From NCBI GenBank assembly GCA_001566295.1, contig KQ964247.1:2356001-2420000 (forward strand): DNA of 64,000 nucleotides, given 5' to 3'. Position numbers and translations under genes: made by a program. The notes beneath the pieces are model-generated. The model was not told the DNA's origin and did no database searches. It saw only the letters and a program-made list of their open reading frames with translations. The DNA comes from Microdochium bolleyi (Eukaryota > Ascomycota > Sordariomycetes > Xylariales > Microdochiaceae). Shown here one piece after another: positions 21,134-33,037 of this stretch (positions are counted from its first letter, which is position 1; every line of letters starts with the position of its first letter).

Positions 21134-23206
21134 CTACTTGCGGCGGGGCTTGGAAACCGTGGTCCAGCCGTCGGCGTCTTGGGTAGGCGCAGCCTCGGAC
21201 TCGGGAGCCGCGGCAGGCGAAGGAGGGACCTCCTGAGCACCAGCAGTAGGAGAGCCGTTGGAGCGAGGAGGGCGGCCCTCGAAGTTCCGGGGCGCGCCGC
21301 CACGGCCAGGACCGCCACGTCCCCTGGTGCCATCACCACGACCACGAGGGACGTAGCCACCACCCCGCGCGGGGCGAGGCTCGGCGCCAGATGACCTCCA
21401 ATTTCCGCTGCCAGCGGCCTTGGACTTGACAACCTCGGCCTCCTCCTTTGGCCTGACAGGAATCTTCTGTGACTCGCCGTCTGCTGTGTCTTCAGCCTTG
21501 GCCGCGGGGGCAGCCTCGGCCACTGGGGCAGCCGCTGCCTTCGCTTCAGCCTCCTTGGCCTCAGCGGCCTCAGCAGCCTCAGCGGCAGCCTTCTCCTCCG
21601 CTTCCTTCGCAGCTGCTTCCTTAGCCAGCCGGCGGTCCTCCTTGGCCTTCTCCTCAGCCTCCTTCTGCTCCTTCAAAGCCTGTACGCGCTTCTCTTCGAT
21701 CTCGCGCTCCTTGGCGGCTGTGTCAATAGGGCGGGCAGCGCCGAATGGGCTGGCCTTGGCGTCGCTGCCAGCAGAGCCGGAGGCGTCAGCGGCAGCCTCA
21801 GTGACGGTCCGCTTCTGAAGGTTGAGCCGAGGTCGCGCAGCGGGCGCAGCGGCGTCCGGACCAGCCGGTGACTTCGGGCCTTGGCTGCCGTCGCGGGAGT
21901 CGCTGGAGCCTTGGTCGGGCTTCATGTTGCTACGCCACTGGCTGTCCATCTCGGCAGCTGTGGGTGCGCGCTCGGGTCTCTCGGGTCTCTCGGGTCTCTC
22001 AGTCCGTTCGCGGAACTCGCGCGCTGGCTGCTGCGCCGAGCCCTCCGGCCTCGGCTCGCCCCAGGCGGCACCACGGTTGTTGCGGAAGGCCTCGCCGCGG
22101 TCGCCACCCCGGGGGCGGCTGTTGTCGCGAGAGTCGTCACCGGTCTCAGGAGTCATCGATGGAGAGAGCGGGCCTCTGCGCTCCCAGTTGCCGAAATCGC
22201 GGCTTCTGCCATCATCGCTGGGTCCGTCCCTGGGAGGTCCACGACGCTCGCCAAAATCGTTGCGGCGGTCGTTGCTGCGGCCTGGGGCATCGGCCAACGG
22301 TCCCTTGCGCTCCCAGGATCCGAGGTCGCGGGCGGAAGGCCCATCGCGGAACTCACCACCCTTGGCTGTTGCAGTGTTAGCGGTAAGTCCAGTCAAAATC
22401 CAATATCTCCACATGAGCACTTACGAGGATCAGCGATCCGGACTCTGATGTTGCGGCCCTGGAACTGCTCGCCATCAAGGTCGAGAGCTCTCTTGAGTCC
22501 ATCAAGGTCGGCGAACTCGGCGTAAGCGAAGCCCTTCGGACGGTTCTCAATCCTGTCCTCGATGATGCGGACACTGGTGATAGCACAGTCGGCAAAGAAA
22601 TCGGTGACAGCTTCCTGGGTGGCCTCGTAAGACAGATTGCCCAGGTGAGCAGTGTAGGGGGGTCTTGTGGGAAGCTCGGTGGGGAAGGAATCCCGAGGGG
22701 CGTAGGCGCCACCTGCGAAGAGGAAGTGTCAGTCCGTGCATTTTCTAGATAGAGCTGTCTTGCTTGGACTTACCGCGGTCACCGAAAGCACCACCTCCTC
22801 CGTAGCTGGAGTAGCCGGTACGAGCCGGTGCGGGAAGGGGTTGAGAGCCTGCAACGTTGTCAGCAGTGTCGCTGACCATGTTTATGGACGCCGAAGCTTA
22901 CCGTATGACTCTTCCACTTCATCGGCCCACGAGCCTCCGAACTCTGCGAGAGGTTAGCGTCTGTATGTATGTACAACAAGACAATCAGGGGCTAAGGTCA
23001 GATCCTTAACCGGCCTGTCGTTTGTTCCATTGCAGCTGGTTGGCGAGTAGGGAGACTCACTGTCTTCGTTCAGGAAGGCTCCGAGGCTCAAGGTCTGCGT
23101 CTGTTGCTTCTTCTTGGGCGCTGGTGTGAAACGGTGGTTAGCATGGACTGTCTCCTGCTGTGTAATTTCGCTATGGATCGCCGGGGGAGGGGTTAGACTC
23201 ACCCAT
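21134..23206 (-). CDS. TIF3: eIF4B-like translation initiation factor
   Basis: Six exons: 23206-23203 (four bases, ATGG), 23120-23061, 22943-22902, 22848-22774, 22712-22425 and 22365-21134, giving 566 residues. The N-terminus reads MAPKKKQQTQTLSLGAFL, as in fungal eIF4B. A single RRM follows at about 85-165 (TAHLGNLSYEATQEAV as RNP2, KGFAYAEF as RNP1). The long C-terminal part is rich in Arg/Asp/Gly/Ser repeats of the 'RDFGNWERRGPL' type, then an Ala/Glu/Lys helical stretch (about 370-440) and an RGG-rich end. eIF4B/Tif3 stimulates eIF4A helicase and mRNA loading on the 40S subunit. All five introns are phase 1, so each internal small exon is a multiple of three. The start in a four-base exon is unusual, but the phase and the N-terminal motif support it. 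Confidence 0.92.
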
Positions 23207-24599
23207 GATTGCGGTGGTGAGTACGCGGGCACTACGTCAAGAGTTGCCGCGCGTGGGGTTCGGAGGAATGGTCGGAACAAGGAGAGACTGCTACAAGCAC
23301 GGGAGTATCAGTATTGTGTCGGCGGAAATGGTTGCAGCGAGTGCTCATGCATTCGGTCAACAGCGACGAAGAAAGCGGACGTGGCGATGGAGGAGCTGGA
23401 GGGCGGTGGTAGATGCGATTCGAGGGTGCGGCTCGAGGGATTATGGCGACGCATGGCGGGGGAGCCGCTCGAGCGGCAGGCGACAGGAGTCTCTCGTAGA
23501 CAGCATTGAAGACATTGCCTGGCCTGGCCCGAGTCGGTCGTGCCTGCGAGATGGACATCGGTCTTGCGCGACTGCATACGCCTGATGTATGTGTGTTGCC
23601 AGCCGATTTCCTGGTCCACGATTGTCGCCTTGTGCCGACTCTCTCTCGTCACTCGCCAATCCCGTGCCGTGGGGCAAGGCACTCGTCCAGTGCCGACGCC
23701 AATGTCCGCCATCGCCGTCGCTGTCGCTGGTCGCAGGGTGCAGAGGGACGCGGGGAGCGACTCACCTCGACTGTATCAAGCGCTCTCTGGGTGTCTTGTT
23801 CGTGGTTGTGTGGGATGCGATGCGGGAGACTGGAGGGAGGAAACCGCGAGAAGGGGGTCCTGGAAAAATGGACTTTGCCTTGTCGTTGGACCTGGCGTCA
23901 CGCAGTTCACGTCAGAGCACTCTCTACGGGATCCAGGACTTGCACAACCACGGTCACACTGCAGCGTTCTACGTGCACCTCTGAATAGATACGATTTTTC
24001 CGAAACTTTGCAGCCTTTTGGAACCACCTACGCCATCTTCGATGCTGCGTACTGCTGCTCATCACGAGGCCGCCCCCTCTCGTCCGGACGCGTAGGTACC
24101 AACTCGTTTCGTCTCCTGGCTCAAAAATGGACTGGTGCGCTTCCATTATTTTTTTTAGTGCTGCGCCCATCCTCCCATGTACCCCGGTACCGAGGGGCTG
24201 CGGATTATCAGTGGGGCACTGTCGATAATGCTTACGTAGTGCATGGCCCGCCTCTCCCGGTCAAACATCCAGTTCCGTACTACTGTATCGTAGCTTACCC
24301 GGCACGGCAGGGCTCGTCCACGTCTCAATCTCGCGGTGCAAGACCGATTCACAAGTTTCATTCGAGGACCGGACGAGTGAACTGGTCCGTCCTGGACGGT
24401 CATGGCTTCTCACTGTAACGTGTTGTCATATTGAAGGCTTTCTCTCGCCCCTTGTCTTGATATTGAATGCCCAAAGCGAAGCAGGCGCTACTGTCTCGAT
24501 CTTATTCACTTTCGCTTTCACTCAGCGACTCGTTGAAGGTCGCTCATCAACACCATCAGGCCAGACACCGTGGCCGGCTGAATCAATTGCAAGCCCGCC
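23207..24599. other. divergent promoter region, TIF3 / membrane-protein gene
   Basis: About 1.4 kb with no gene seen. Frames in this stretch overlap on several strands without recognisable motifs. A T-run lies near 24148-24157. Confidence 0.5.
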
Positions 24600-25488
24600 A
24601 TGGCCGAACGCAACACATCACAGGCACGGCCGATGCCTACATGGCCTGAGCTTTCAAGCATTGGTGCAAAATCATTACAGTCCGGTGCCATGGCTGGTAA
24701 GTCACAATTTGTGCCACGCCCCCTCGCTCTCACTTAGCCCGTCACGATTCGCTGACTTGTGTCATCGATGTTTTCAGGAGTATTCGGTGCGGTGAGTGGT
24801 GCCGCGATCGGGATCATGCGGTCCTCACCAGTCACAATGTTCGCCGCCGTAAGCGGCATCCAGTGGTTCTCGCTAGCCTTTAGCTACATTGGTAGGTTCT
24901 TCAGTCATGTCAGCAGAAGCGAAAAAGGCTGCCATACTGACCAACCAAATCATACTCCAGGGTCTCGAGAGCTCTTGTATCATGCCTGGAACGGCGAGGA
25001 GAACCTCAGTAAGACGGAGAAAGTGTTGGCCAGTGGCGTGGCGGGCGGTGTTGCGGGCATGTCTGGCGCACTTCTCAGTATGTGGAAATTCTTGATCATC
25101 TATCACAACCGTACACCCAGTTCGGAAATCGACCTCTGACACTACTTAACTCTCCACAGGAAGCAGGAGGAATATCCTCCCCGGCATCCTCGTCTTCTCC
25201 GTCCTAGGCGCGGGGAGCAGCTTCGTGGGCCAGCATATGGGGCCCTCCGCCGCTTCCAAAGCCACTGCTGAGGTCCGAAGGCAGCAGCTCCAGAAGGACA
25301 AAGACGGCGGCGGAGGGATCTTTAGCTGGAAGTACAGCCCCATGACGCGTCTGTCGGACAAGGACTACGAGAAGCGGCTCGAGGAGCAGCTCCTGCGTAT
25401 CGACGCCGACATCGCGATCATTGACGAGACAATCGCCTCCCTCAAGACTGGCGAGAGTAGCACGTCGAATCGGCCAGGGCGGAAGTGA
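24600..25488 (+). CDS. small glycine-motif membrane protein, possibly mitochondrial (Tim17-like)
   Basis: Four exons (24600-24696, 24778-24891, 24961-25077, 25160-25488) give 218 residues, with all introns in phase 1. After a short polar N-terminus there are hydrophobic segments rich in small residues: 'GVFGAVSGAAIGIM', 'FAAVSGIQWFSLAFSYIG', 'ASGVAGGVAGMSGALL' and 'ILVFSVLGAGSSFVGQ'. Such glycine-spaced helices resemble the Tim17/22/23 group of inner-membrane proteins, but I cannot match a specific member. The C-terminal 80 residues are polar and helical (GGIFSWKYSPM..LSDKDYEKRLEEQLLRIDADIAIID), probably coiled coil. It is likely a conserved fungal mitochondrial membrane protein; its function is not known to me. 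Confidence 0.72.
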
Positions 25489-25902
25489 GCGTCATTCGGT
25501 GAACTGCGATCGCGACCTATGGTGGCGAATGGTGGGCGGCCGGGTCAACGTACATCTTGTATCATTATCACATGTACCATATTCTTCTTCGCCACGGGGA
25601 TCATTCATTGTACAGAACTACAAAGTTAACGTCTGCATTTGGGTAAAAAAGCCTAGCCAAATGGTAGAACGAATTCGTATCAGAAGCCTAATGTCCGGAC
25701 CATAGACCAAGGGCCGTAGTAATGCATGGATTTGCATTGAGTGAGCTAAGCTACGCTACGCTGCCTTACACTTGGCCAAAACGACGAAACAAACATGTGC
25801 TTTGCGTTCTCGAGGACAACCAACCCCCACGGATCGTTCAGCCCGCCAACCCACACCTTCTTCAAGGGGACCCGATCCGGGGGCGGAAAACTATTTCACC
25901 GC
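25489..25902. other. intergenic, convergent 3' ends
   Basis: About 0.4 kb between the membrane-protein gene and the beta-glucosidase. No gene seen. Confidence 0.5.
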
Positions 25903-27449
25903 TTACTCCTTCTTGATGAGGCTGTCGAAGAGGGGCTTCATCGCGTACGCGCTCTTCTTGGGGTACCGCTTCTGGTTGTCGTCGTAGTCGACATATGTGC
26001 AGCCGAAGCGCGTCTCGTAGCCCTCTGCCCACTCGAAGTTGTCCATCAGGCTCCAGCCCATGTAGCCCCTGACGTCGCAGCCGTCCTCCTCGACGGCCTT
26101 GGCGAGCGCGCGGACGTAGTCGTCAAAGTACTTGACGCGGAAGTCGTCCTCGAGGATCTCCTCGCGGGTGAGGTCGTTCTCGCCCTTGATGCTGGTGCCG
26201 TTCTCGGTGACGTAGATGGGCGGGTAGTTGTACCGCTTGCTCAGCCAGTTGATCAGGTCCCGGAACCCCTGGGCGTTGGGGCGCAGCCAGAAGGACTGCG
26301 TCTCCGGGCCGATGGACTCGCCGGCCTTGTTGGTCTTGCTGCACGTCAGGTCGCCCTCGTAGTCCTCGGGCGGGGGGTTGCCGTCTCCGTGCTTGACGTA
26401 GTCGGCCGTGTAGTGGTTCATGCCGTAGAAGTCGTTGGAGCCCTTGATGAGCGCGACCTCCTCGGGCGTGAACTCGGGCAGGCGGTCGCCGAGCTGCTTG
26501 CGCATCGAGTCTGGGTACTTGCCAAAGTAGACCGGGTCGGCGAACCAGGAGATGGCGAACTCGATCTTGCGGTGCGCGGCCTCGACGTCGCGCGGGTCCT
26601 CCGGGTCCCAGGGGTACGTGGCGTCGCCGTTGAGCGTGATGCCGATGACGCCCTTGTCCGTGGGCTTGAACTCCTCGCGGTACACCTTGACCGCGCGGCC
26701 GTGCGCGACGAGGATGTTGTGCCCGACGATCCAGGGCTCGCGCGACGAGTCGCCGACGGGCGACACGTTGCGGTCCGAGGTGTGGCCCGGCGCGAACTGG
26801 CCGAAGCTGTAGGCGAGGACGGAGCTGCAGAAGGGCTCGTTGAAGGTGATCCAGTACTTGCACTTGGGGATCGCCTTGTACACGACGCGCGCGTAGTTCT
26901 CAAAGTCGAGCGGGAACTCCTCCCGGTTCAGCAGGCCGCCGTACCGCTTGTCCAGCTCATCGGGCAGATCCCAGTGATACAGAGTGATCATGGGTGTGAT
27001 GCCGGCGTCGATGAGGTCGTCGACAAACTTGACGTAGTGGCTCAGGCCGGCCTCGTTGACGGGATCGTTGCGCCCGCCGAGGGGGATGATGCGAGACCAC
27101 GACAGCGAGAACCGGTAGGCCTGGGCGCCGACCTTCTTGAGCAGCGCAATGTCCTCGGCGGTCCTGTTGTACGAGTCGCAAGCCACCTCGCCAGAGGCAC
27201 CGTGGGCGATCTTGCCAGGCTTGGCACAGAACGTGTCCCAAATGGAGGGACCGCGGCCATCCTGGTCGATGGCACCCTCGATCTGGTAGCTGTTATTATG
27301 GCAGGATGGATTAGCCACATGTCAACCTTCTTCCACTTTGCCTTGGTCCGCACATTTCTCAAGACCCCGGGACCAACTTCAGACCTGTTGGCTTGATAGA
27401 CTTACGAGGCGGTGGCAAAGCCCCAAAGGAAATCTGACCGCAAAGACAT
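25903..27449 (-). CDS. beta-glucosidase, glycoside hydrolase family 1
   Basis: Two exons (27449-27406 and 27289-25903) give 476 residues. The start 'MSLRSDFLWGFATASYQIEGA' is the GH1 N-terminal signature, and the intron splits the serine codon before Tyr-Gln-Ile-Glu-Gly. The acid/base glutamate is in 'WITFNEPF' (about residue 164) and the nucleophile in 'YVTENG' (about 376). There is no signal peptide, so the enzyme is expected in the cytosol. There it would hydrolyse cellobiose and other beta-glucosides taken up from the medium, a role that also feeds cellulase induction in moulds. It is full length for the family. Confidence 0.96.
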
Positions 27450-29093
27450 GATGTCGAGTTGCGGCTGTGACCCTTGATATGGTCTTGGACAGATCCTTTA
27501 AGCTTGCGAAGTCACCAGGTAGGCAGTATGCTTCTGTGGCGTGGGATGGCCGACACAGCTTTCTCTAGCCAGGTAGGGAGAAAGACGGAGATATTCCACG
27601 GGGGGCTCGCAGATTTATGACCAATCTGGAAAATATTGACTGCGGGATGAATCCAGGGCAAGGCTGGTCGTGCAATGAAGCCGGCAGGGGTTGTGATCAA
27701 GTGATCCGGACCGGGCCAGTTGGGAGGCGCTTTCGGCGAGGAGACCCGTCATGACTTTATACGTCTGGCAGGGAGCAGGCCATGGCGGCGCCTTTGTTGG
27801 TCATACAAGTCGCCGTGGCGGTGCCCGCGCAGTCGAGGGGCAGAGAGCACGCGGTCTGCTGAGCTGTTCTTTGCCGCACTGAGCTCCGACAGGAGCGGCG
27901 GAGTCCCCAAACGTGCCTCATTCGGACCGTCACGGCCGAAGCCCGCAAACAGGAACGAGGTGGAGGAGCGGCGGGCGAGGCAGACAGCACCGTCCGGTTG
28001 GCCCGACGGGGCCAGGCAAGGGTCCCCCCTTACCGCTTCGGGTACCAGCGGCGGGGTAAGCGAGAGAAGGGATTGGGGTCGCGGGCCATGATACGGAGCA
28101 GGCTGGTGGCCGGGCTGGTGTGGTGGTGAGCGCTCCAGAGCACGATAGAGGTGAGGCGGCACAGGCACCGCACGGGCATAATGGGGGCACAGCACCAGAT
28201 CGCCAGCCGGGCCGTCTTGCCGGACTAGAGAGCCTCAGCGAGCCAATCCGGCGAATCCACGGCCCAAAGACTGGGGGCCTGGGAACTAAGGTTGGCCTGC
28301 AGGGATCCCGTCCAGCGCGCCACCCAGATAGAGTGCGTTGCTGCTCCAGGGCTGTTTCGAGACGGTAATTACTCCGTCGCCAAATACTTCCGCGAGTCTG
28401 GCGGCGAGACTGCTGGGCACTCGTCCATGTTACGTGGCATCGTGCCTCTTGAGCGGCGGCTCTGCACGATCTGCACGCGCTCGCCAGGATGCTTCCAGCC
28501 ACCACCCGTATCTACCGGCCATCTCCTGTCGCTGGGCCAATGGTCCGTCTTGCTCACATGCCGTGCTTCCTGGCTAAGCTTCGGGACAACTTGGTCCTGC
28601 CTCGGCAGCGTGGCAGGTCACGAGTTGGGCACATCTCAAATGCCGCCCATAACCCATGGTGCTATACCTGCAGATCGCTCGGATTCGATCGCGGATTCTA
28701 CCGTCCTTCTAGCCCACATGCAGCAGGTGTTGCGAACTTGGTCAAGTATCGTTGTCTTTCTGTTACATTACCTCAAAACTATATGTCACACAAAGTCCCT
28801 GTTCTGCCGGCAGCCACACATGTGCAGCATGACTACCCCAAACCTTGGATCTGGTGTCTTGAGCAGTCGAGGAGGCCCACGATGCCGTTTCGTTTCAAGC
28901 GTTCCTGGCATCACCATGATAGCCTATCGCGAGGGTCGGGGGTCGGATCTCGGATGTTCGGGCGCCAGTCTCCGCCCAGGTAGATTCCAGATCATACGTC
29001 CAGTCATTCTATATCGTCTCAGTAGAAAAGCCACTTCGAGGTCAGCCCATCCTTTTTTGGACCTTGAGAGCCGCCGGGCCTGCAGCAACTCGA
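27450..29093. other. intergenic, upstream of the GH1 gene
   Basis: About 1.6 kb without a supportable gene. Open frames exist in several overlapping phases (for instance 28292-29176 on the plus strand), but they lack recognisable motifs and do not splice into a sensible product. Probably the GH1 promoter plus the 3' side of the GFA-family gene. Confidence 0.45.
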
Positions 29094-29912
29094 TCACGCC
29101 ACACGACGTGCAGATGCCGCTCCTGTCGATATCTCGTCGGGCCCGGAGCGCTTCCGCTTACTCGCACTGGCGCTAGACTCTTCAGACATTTCGGCATCTT
29201 CGTCATCGTCTCCTCCCTCAGTCCACTCGGTGACTTCCCACTCGACGCGGATGCGACCGTTGTCATGCTGCTCAATACCTCTCCGGGTTTGTACAGTGCC
29301 CAGCTTGCTACCCGCCATCAGTGCATCGAACCATGGAATGCCAGTGAACTCTCGGGGCACGACTGCCCGAGTGGAAACTCGGTCACTATCAAGGACAGCC
29401 AAGGTCTCGAAGCCGGGGTCAGATTCATCCGTCCCAGGTGGGATGAGACCCATCTCCTCAAGGTCATGTAAATCGTCTGTAAGTAAACTCCCCAGCGTCA
29501 GCTGGATGAAGTCTGCTTCGCTTCTGGGCGACTCGGACCAGTACGAGAGTGGCGTGCCACAAAACCCGCAGAAGTGCCTTAGGACATGTTGCTCGGCTGG
29601 GTGTGAGTAGATGCGCCTGATTCCAGAACGAGTCTCGTCTGGGAAGAATGGGAAGGTACGACTATGGTACCATGCCAGCGGCACTCGGATGAATGCGGAG
29701 AGAGGCGAGGCCGAAGCAATCCCTGGCAAAGCGTCAGCTATTCAGCTGGTTCCACATGAGACGGGAGAAGAAGAGACGGGTATTCACTTACTGTGAGCTG
29801 GATTGCTATCGAACAGGACCTGGGCCGATTCGGCAGAGTCTCTGGGGATCTGGACGACGTACTGATTTCTCCCGCAGAAGCAGCTGCCGCGTAGCAGTCG
29901 TTGAGAGCTCAT
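29094..29912 (-). CDS. GFA/CENP-V-type zinc-binding protein
   Basis: Two exons (29912-29792 and 29722-29094) give 249 residues. The N-terminus has 'LLRGSCFCGRNQYVV' (CxC zinc site), followed by 'FCGFCGTPLSYW' (CxxC), the two halves of the Mss4-like GFA fold. Members bind zinc; the founding enzyme condenses glutathione with formaldehyde, but most fungal members have unknown substrates. The family core usually ends near 140 residues. Here a polar C-terminal extension carries an acidic block (about residues 210-225, GGDDDEDAEMSEE) and a basic KRKR cluster that could be a nuclear signal. The function is otherwise unknown. Confidence 0.85.
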
Positions 29913-30547
29913 GATGGTGCTGTCGTCAAGGCCCAGACTGCTGGGCTGAAGGTGGGTCGAGCTTTGCGCTGGCTGTAAGCCGAGATATTGGTGCTGAGCG
30001 AGGATGCCGGTGTGACTGACTGTCCTGCGATGGCGTTGCGCCCGCGGCAGAGCTGTGAAGATGCTGTCGGCTTATGAAGTCTCAGTAAAGATATTATGGA
30101 AAGCTTCTCGACGGTTCCAGCGCAGGCAGGTGCCGGGGTTTGTGGATGGGTGGGCGTCGGACGATCCCCGCGCAAGGCCGGGTGGGTTGGCTGCGCTGTC
30201 TCGGCAGGCGCGCGTCATCGCTGGTGGGGCGACCGCCCCATTGAGTTCAGGAAGGACACACCTCCAAGCGCCTCACAGTTGCCGAGCTGCAGTATTTACG
30301 CTCAGCCGGTCTGTGTTGTTTTGAGCACGGGCTTGTCCAATCAGACTGTGTTGTTCAAGCTCGAGTATCGCTCGTACTTGAAAATGTTGCAACTGCCTGC
30401 CACGCCTCGAGTCCCAAGCGATATCGACATGACCTTGGCCATGGCTGTAATATGAAGTCTTGCGCTACTCTCACTCGTTATTCTCAATTCCTCCTGTGCT
30501 GATCAAAGACGAAAACCCCTTGTGGCCTCTTACAAGGACGACGGTCT
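29913..30547. other. promoter of the GFA-family gene / RCH1 3' side
   Basis: About 0.63 kb between two minus-strand genes. No gene seen. Confidence 0.5.
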
Positions 30548-32095
30548 TTAGCGCTTCTCACCCACGCCGTGGCTAGTATCGACGTTCCCTCGTGAGTCGA
30601 CGTTTTCAGCAGCAGCATGGGGTAGTTCAGCATCATTTGTCGAGGACTCGACGTCAGCCGCTGTCTCCTTCTTCGTCCCTTGCTTTTTCTCCAGCCAGTG
30701 CTTGAAGACAATCGTAAAGAACTGCGCGACAAAGACCTGCTCAACCGTGTATAGCAGGACGGGGATCTGGATTGCCGAGATCGTGTAGTCGTCCATCTGG
30801 GACCACATGGCCGCGATGAGAGGAATACCAAGACTAGTGGTCTTGGCTGCACCACAGAAGCACACGGCCACTGTCTGGTCCGGTACCATTCTTTTAATCG
30901 TCACGGCCCTTCGCACACCCGATGGCAGCCTGGCACCAAGCGTTGAGTCGGCCAGATGCGGGTTGGCGTGTCTGATCAGCCAGCTTGGTGGGTTTGCAAT
31001 GTAGAAGCATAGAGCTGTGAAGAAGAGATATTCCGCGATGTTTATGAATATGTTGAACACGACGGAAGATGTCGGCAATGAGTAAAGCGAGCCTGTTTGG
31101 AATGCTCCTGAGAATGTGGTCCTGTATCACGCCAGTGTCAGTCATTAACACAGCGCAAACCTTCCGAACATGAGAGATCAACTTACCATGCCACCAGAAT
31201 GAGCAACACCGAACACAATTGCGCCAAATAAAACGTCCTCAGCGCCCAGAGTACCTTCCCCGACCACACCCAGCGCAAGACCTGGCCCAGCACGAGCGGC
31301 AGGAGAACAGCCAGTCCTAGCTGCATCATGACACTCCTGTACATGGGACCCAGGTCGTTCGGCGGGGCTGGCTGGAACGCAGCGAACTCAGGACCTTTGG
31401 GGATGAAGCCGTAGATGAGCCAGGGCGAGAGGATCGAGCCGAGCACGTTGCCGATGACGACCTCGATGATAGCAGCAGCCTCATCGCCGCCTGCATTGCG
31501 CGTCATGACTACGTTCGATGCGATGGTCGTCGGGATGCAGCCCGCGACAACCATGCCGACGATGATGCTTGGGTCGATTGTGCCGGAGGCCACGCCGCCA
31601 GCTGCAATTATGATGTGGATGAGGGCTGTGGCATGGACGTCAGCGAATGGGGAGGAGGAGTTGAGAGTGTCGCAAGAGCTTACCGAGCTGTATCAGCGGA
31701 ATGAGAACCAGATTGGTGCCCTGGACTACGAAATGCAGTCGCCAATTGAATACATGCTCTCGCAGCTTCTCAGGGGACAGCTGCATGCCGTTGATGAAGA
31801 AGATGAGGCCGATGCCAGCGTAGAGCACCGAGTATTCCGAGCGGATTATGCCGCCGCGGGCAGCGACATCTGGAAGCACGCGAGACTCTTTAGTCAACTC
31901 ATTCTTGGTGAAACACGATGCAAATCATGTCCGCTTACGAGGAAATAGGTATCCCAAAAGGCATCCTAGGCCGAATCCAAAGATGAGCCAGTTCCGCACA
32001 CAGAAATTCCATGTTGCTCTCAGCCATCTCATCGGGCTGTTCGAAGTCTGAGGACTTGGCTGCTCTTCGCAGCTGCTGCGAGTCACTTGCGACAT
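30548..32095 (-). CDS. RCH1: Rch1/SLC10A7-like membrane carrier
   Basis: Four exons (32095-31939, 31869-31684, 31625-31187, 31121-30548) give 451 residues. An in-frame TGA sits three codons before the ATG. About ten hydrophobic segments begin with 'WLIFGFGLGCLLGYLFP' and include 'VLYAGIGLIFFINGMQLS', 'IVGMVVAGCIPTTIASNVVMTRNAGG' (the conserved cross-over region of SBF-like carriers) and 'FCGAAKTTSLGIPLIAAMW'. The bile-acid-sodium-symporter-like fold and these motifs match yeast YMR034c/Candida Rch1, a plasma-membrane negative regulator of calcium uptake, and human SLC10A7. The cytosolic tail is charged and variable. The family assignment is strong; the transported substrate is unsettled in the family. 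Confidence 0.92.
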
Positions 32096-33037
32096 CTTTT
32101 GTCACGCATGGCCCAGTCTTATCTGTGGCTTTAGTTTGCTGTGTCTTTGGTTTGCTGTTTTGCAAGCCTTGAGCAAGACGCTGGAGTGGCGAAATTGGAG
32201 CGTAGCGGTTGACGGCGGTAATACCTTCCTGCAAACAAGGAGCGATGACGTCCGCGATCTCAACTTTGGCAACGCCGCAGCCCTGTCCAACAATCATGCG
32301 CAAAAGGTAGAAGAAAACTAGAGGACTTAACAAGAGATCGCCAAGTCTGAGCAGCGGTGTCGGTGTCTGGCGAACCCCGGATTTTAGTAATGAGCGGACT
32401 GGGGCCGATTTATTCCCGGATCCCTGAACGACACTTCGGTGCAATCGCCGGTCTCGCTCGCACTACGGCGGATCCGCCGAGGCTAGGGACCAGCGCGTTA
32501 TAAGTTGCGACAAACCTCATGGATTGGTTCCTAGGATTGTTTCAGTATCTCTAATGCTTTCCGCGGCTTGACTTTCGTCGACTTGAGAAACTAATTACTG
32601 AAGGCATTTTGACGTCGTTGTTTCAACAGGGGTGATGTTCGCTGCGCGCGATACTTTGGGTCTTCATTTTTATTTTTTATTCTTTCTTTACTGCTCACGT
32701 CGATGGTCGGGAATCACAGATGTAAATGGAAAACTTCGGGCGTGCGGATGTGCACTGTCATCCTGTAATTTATTGTTACGACCACGGTACCAATGCAAAT
32801 GACCCGGCCGAAGACATGAAAGAACCCCAAGCTAGGTGTAGGCCACACCAAGGTGCTGAGAATCGAAAGCTTGATATGCGAGTCGCTACGCCGAGCTTAG
32901 ACCTACTCCGCCACAAGGACCATTCATCGCATACTGATGTATTACATCTCTGCCATCGTCCGATACGCTTGCTTAACATATTATTCGAAATCTTTCAATA
33001 AGGCTGCCGAAATCTTGAGTTGCTGTCTTGCTTCCCG
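32096..33037. other. intergenic, upstream of RCH1
   Basis: About 0.9 kb, AT-richer than the gene bodies, with T runs near 32668-32690. It should hold the RCH1 promoter. No gene seen. Confidence 0.5.

Noticed and set aside
25795..27396. A 533-codon open frame on the plus strand opposite the beta-glucosidase
   Set aside because: It is antisense to a complete GH1 gene with intact catalytic motifs; its composition (Val, Leu, Ala, Arg, Asp) is that of a reverse-strand shadow.
28292..29176. A 294-codon plus-strand open frame between the GH1 and GFA-family genes
   Set aside because: It lacks an ATG at its first codon and any recognisable motif, has irregular composition, and overlaps the end of the GFA-family gene.
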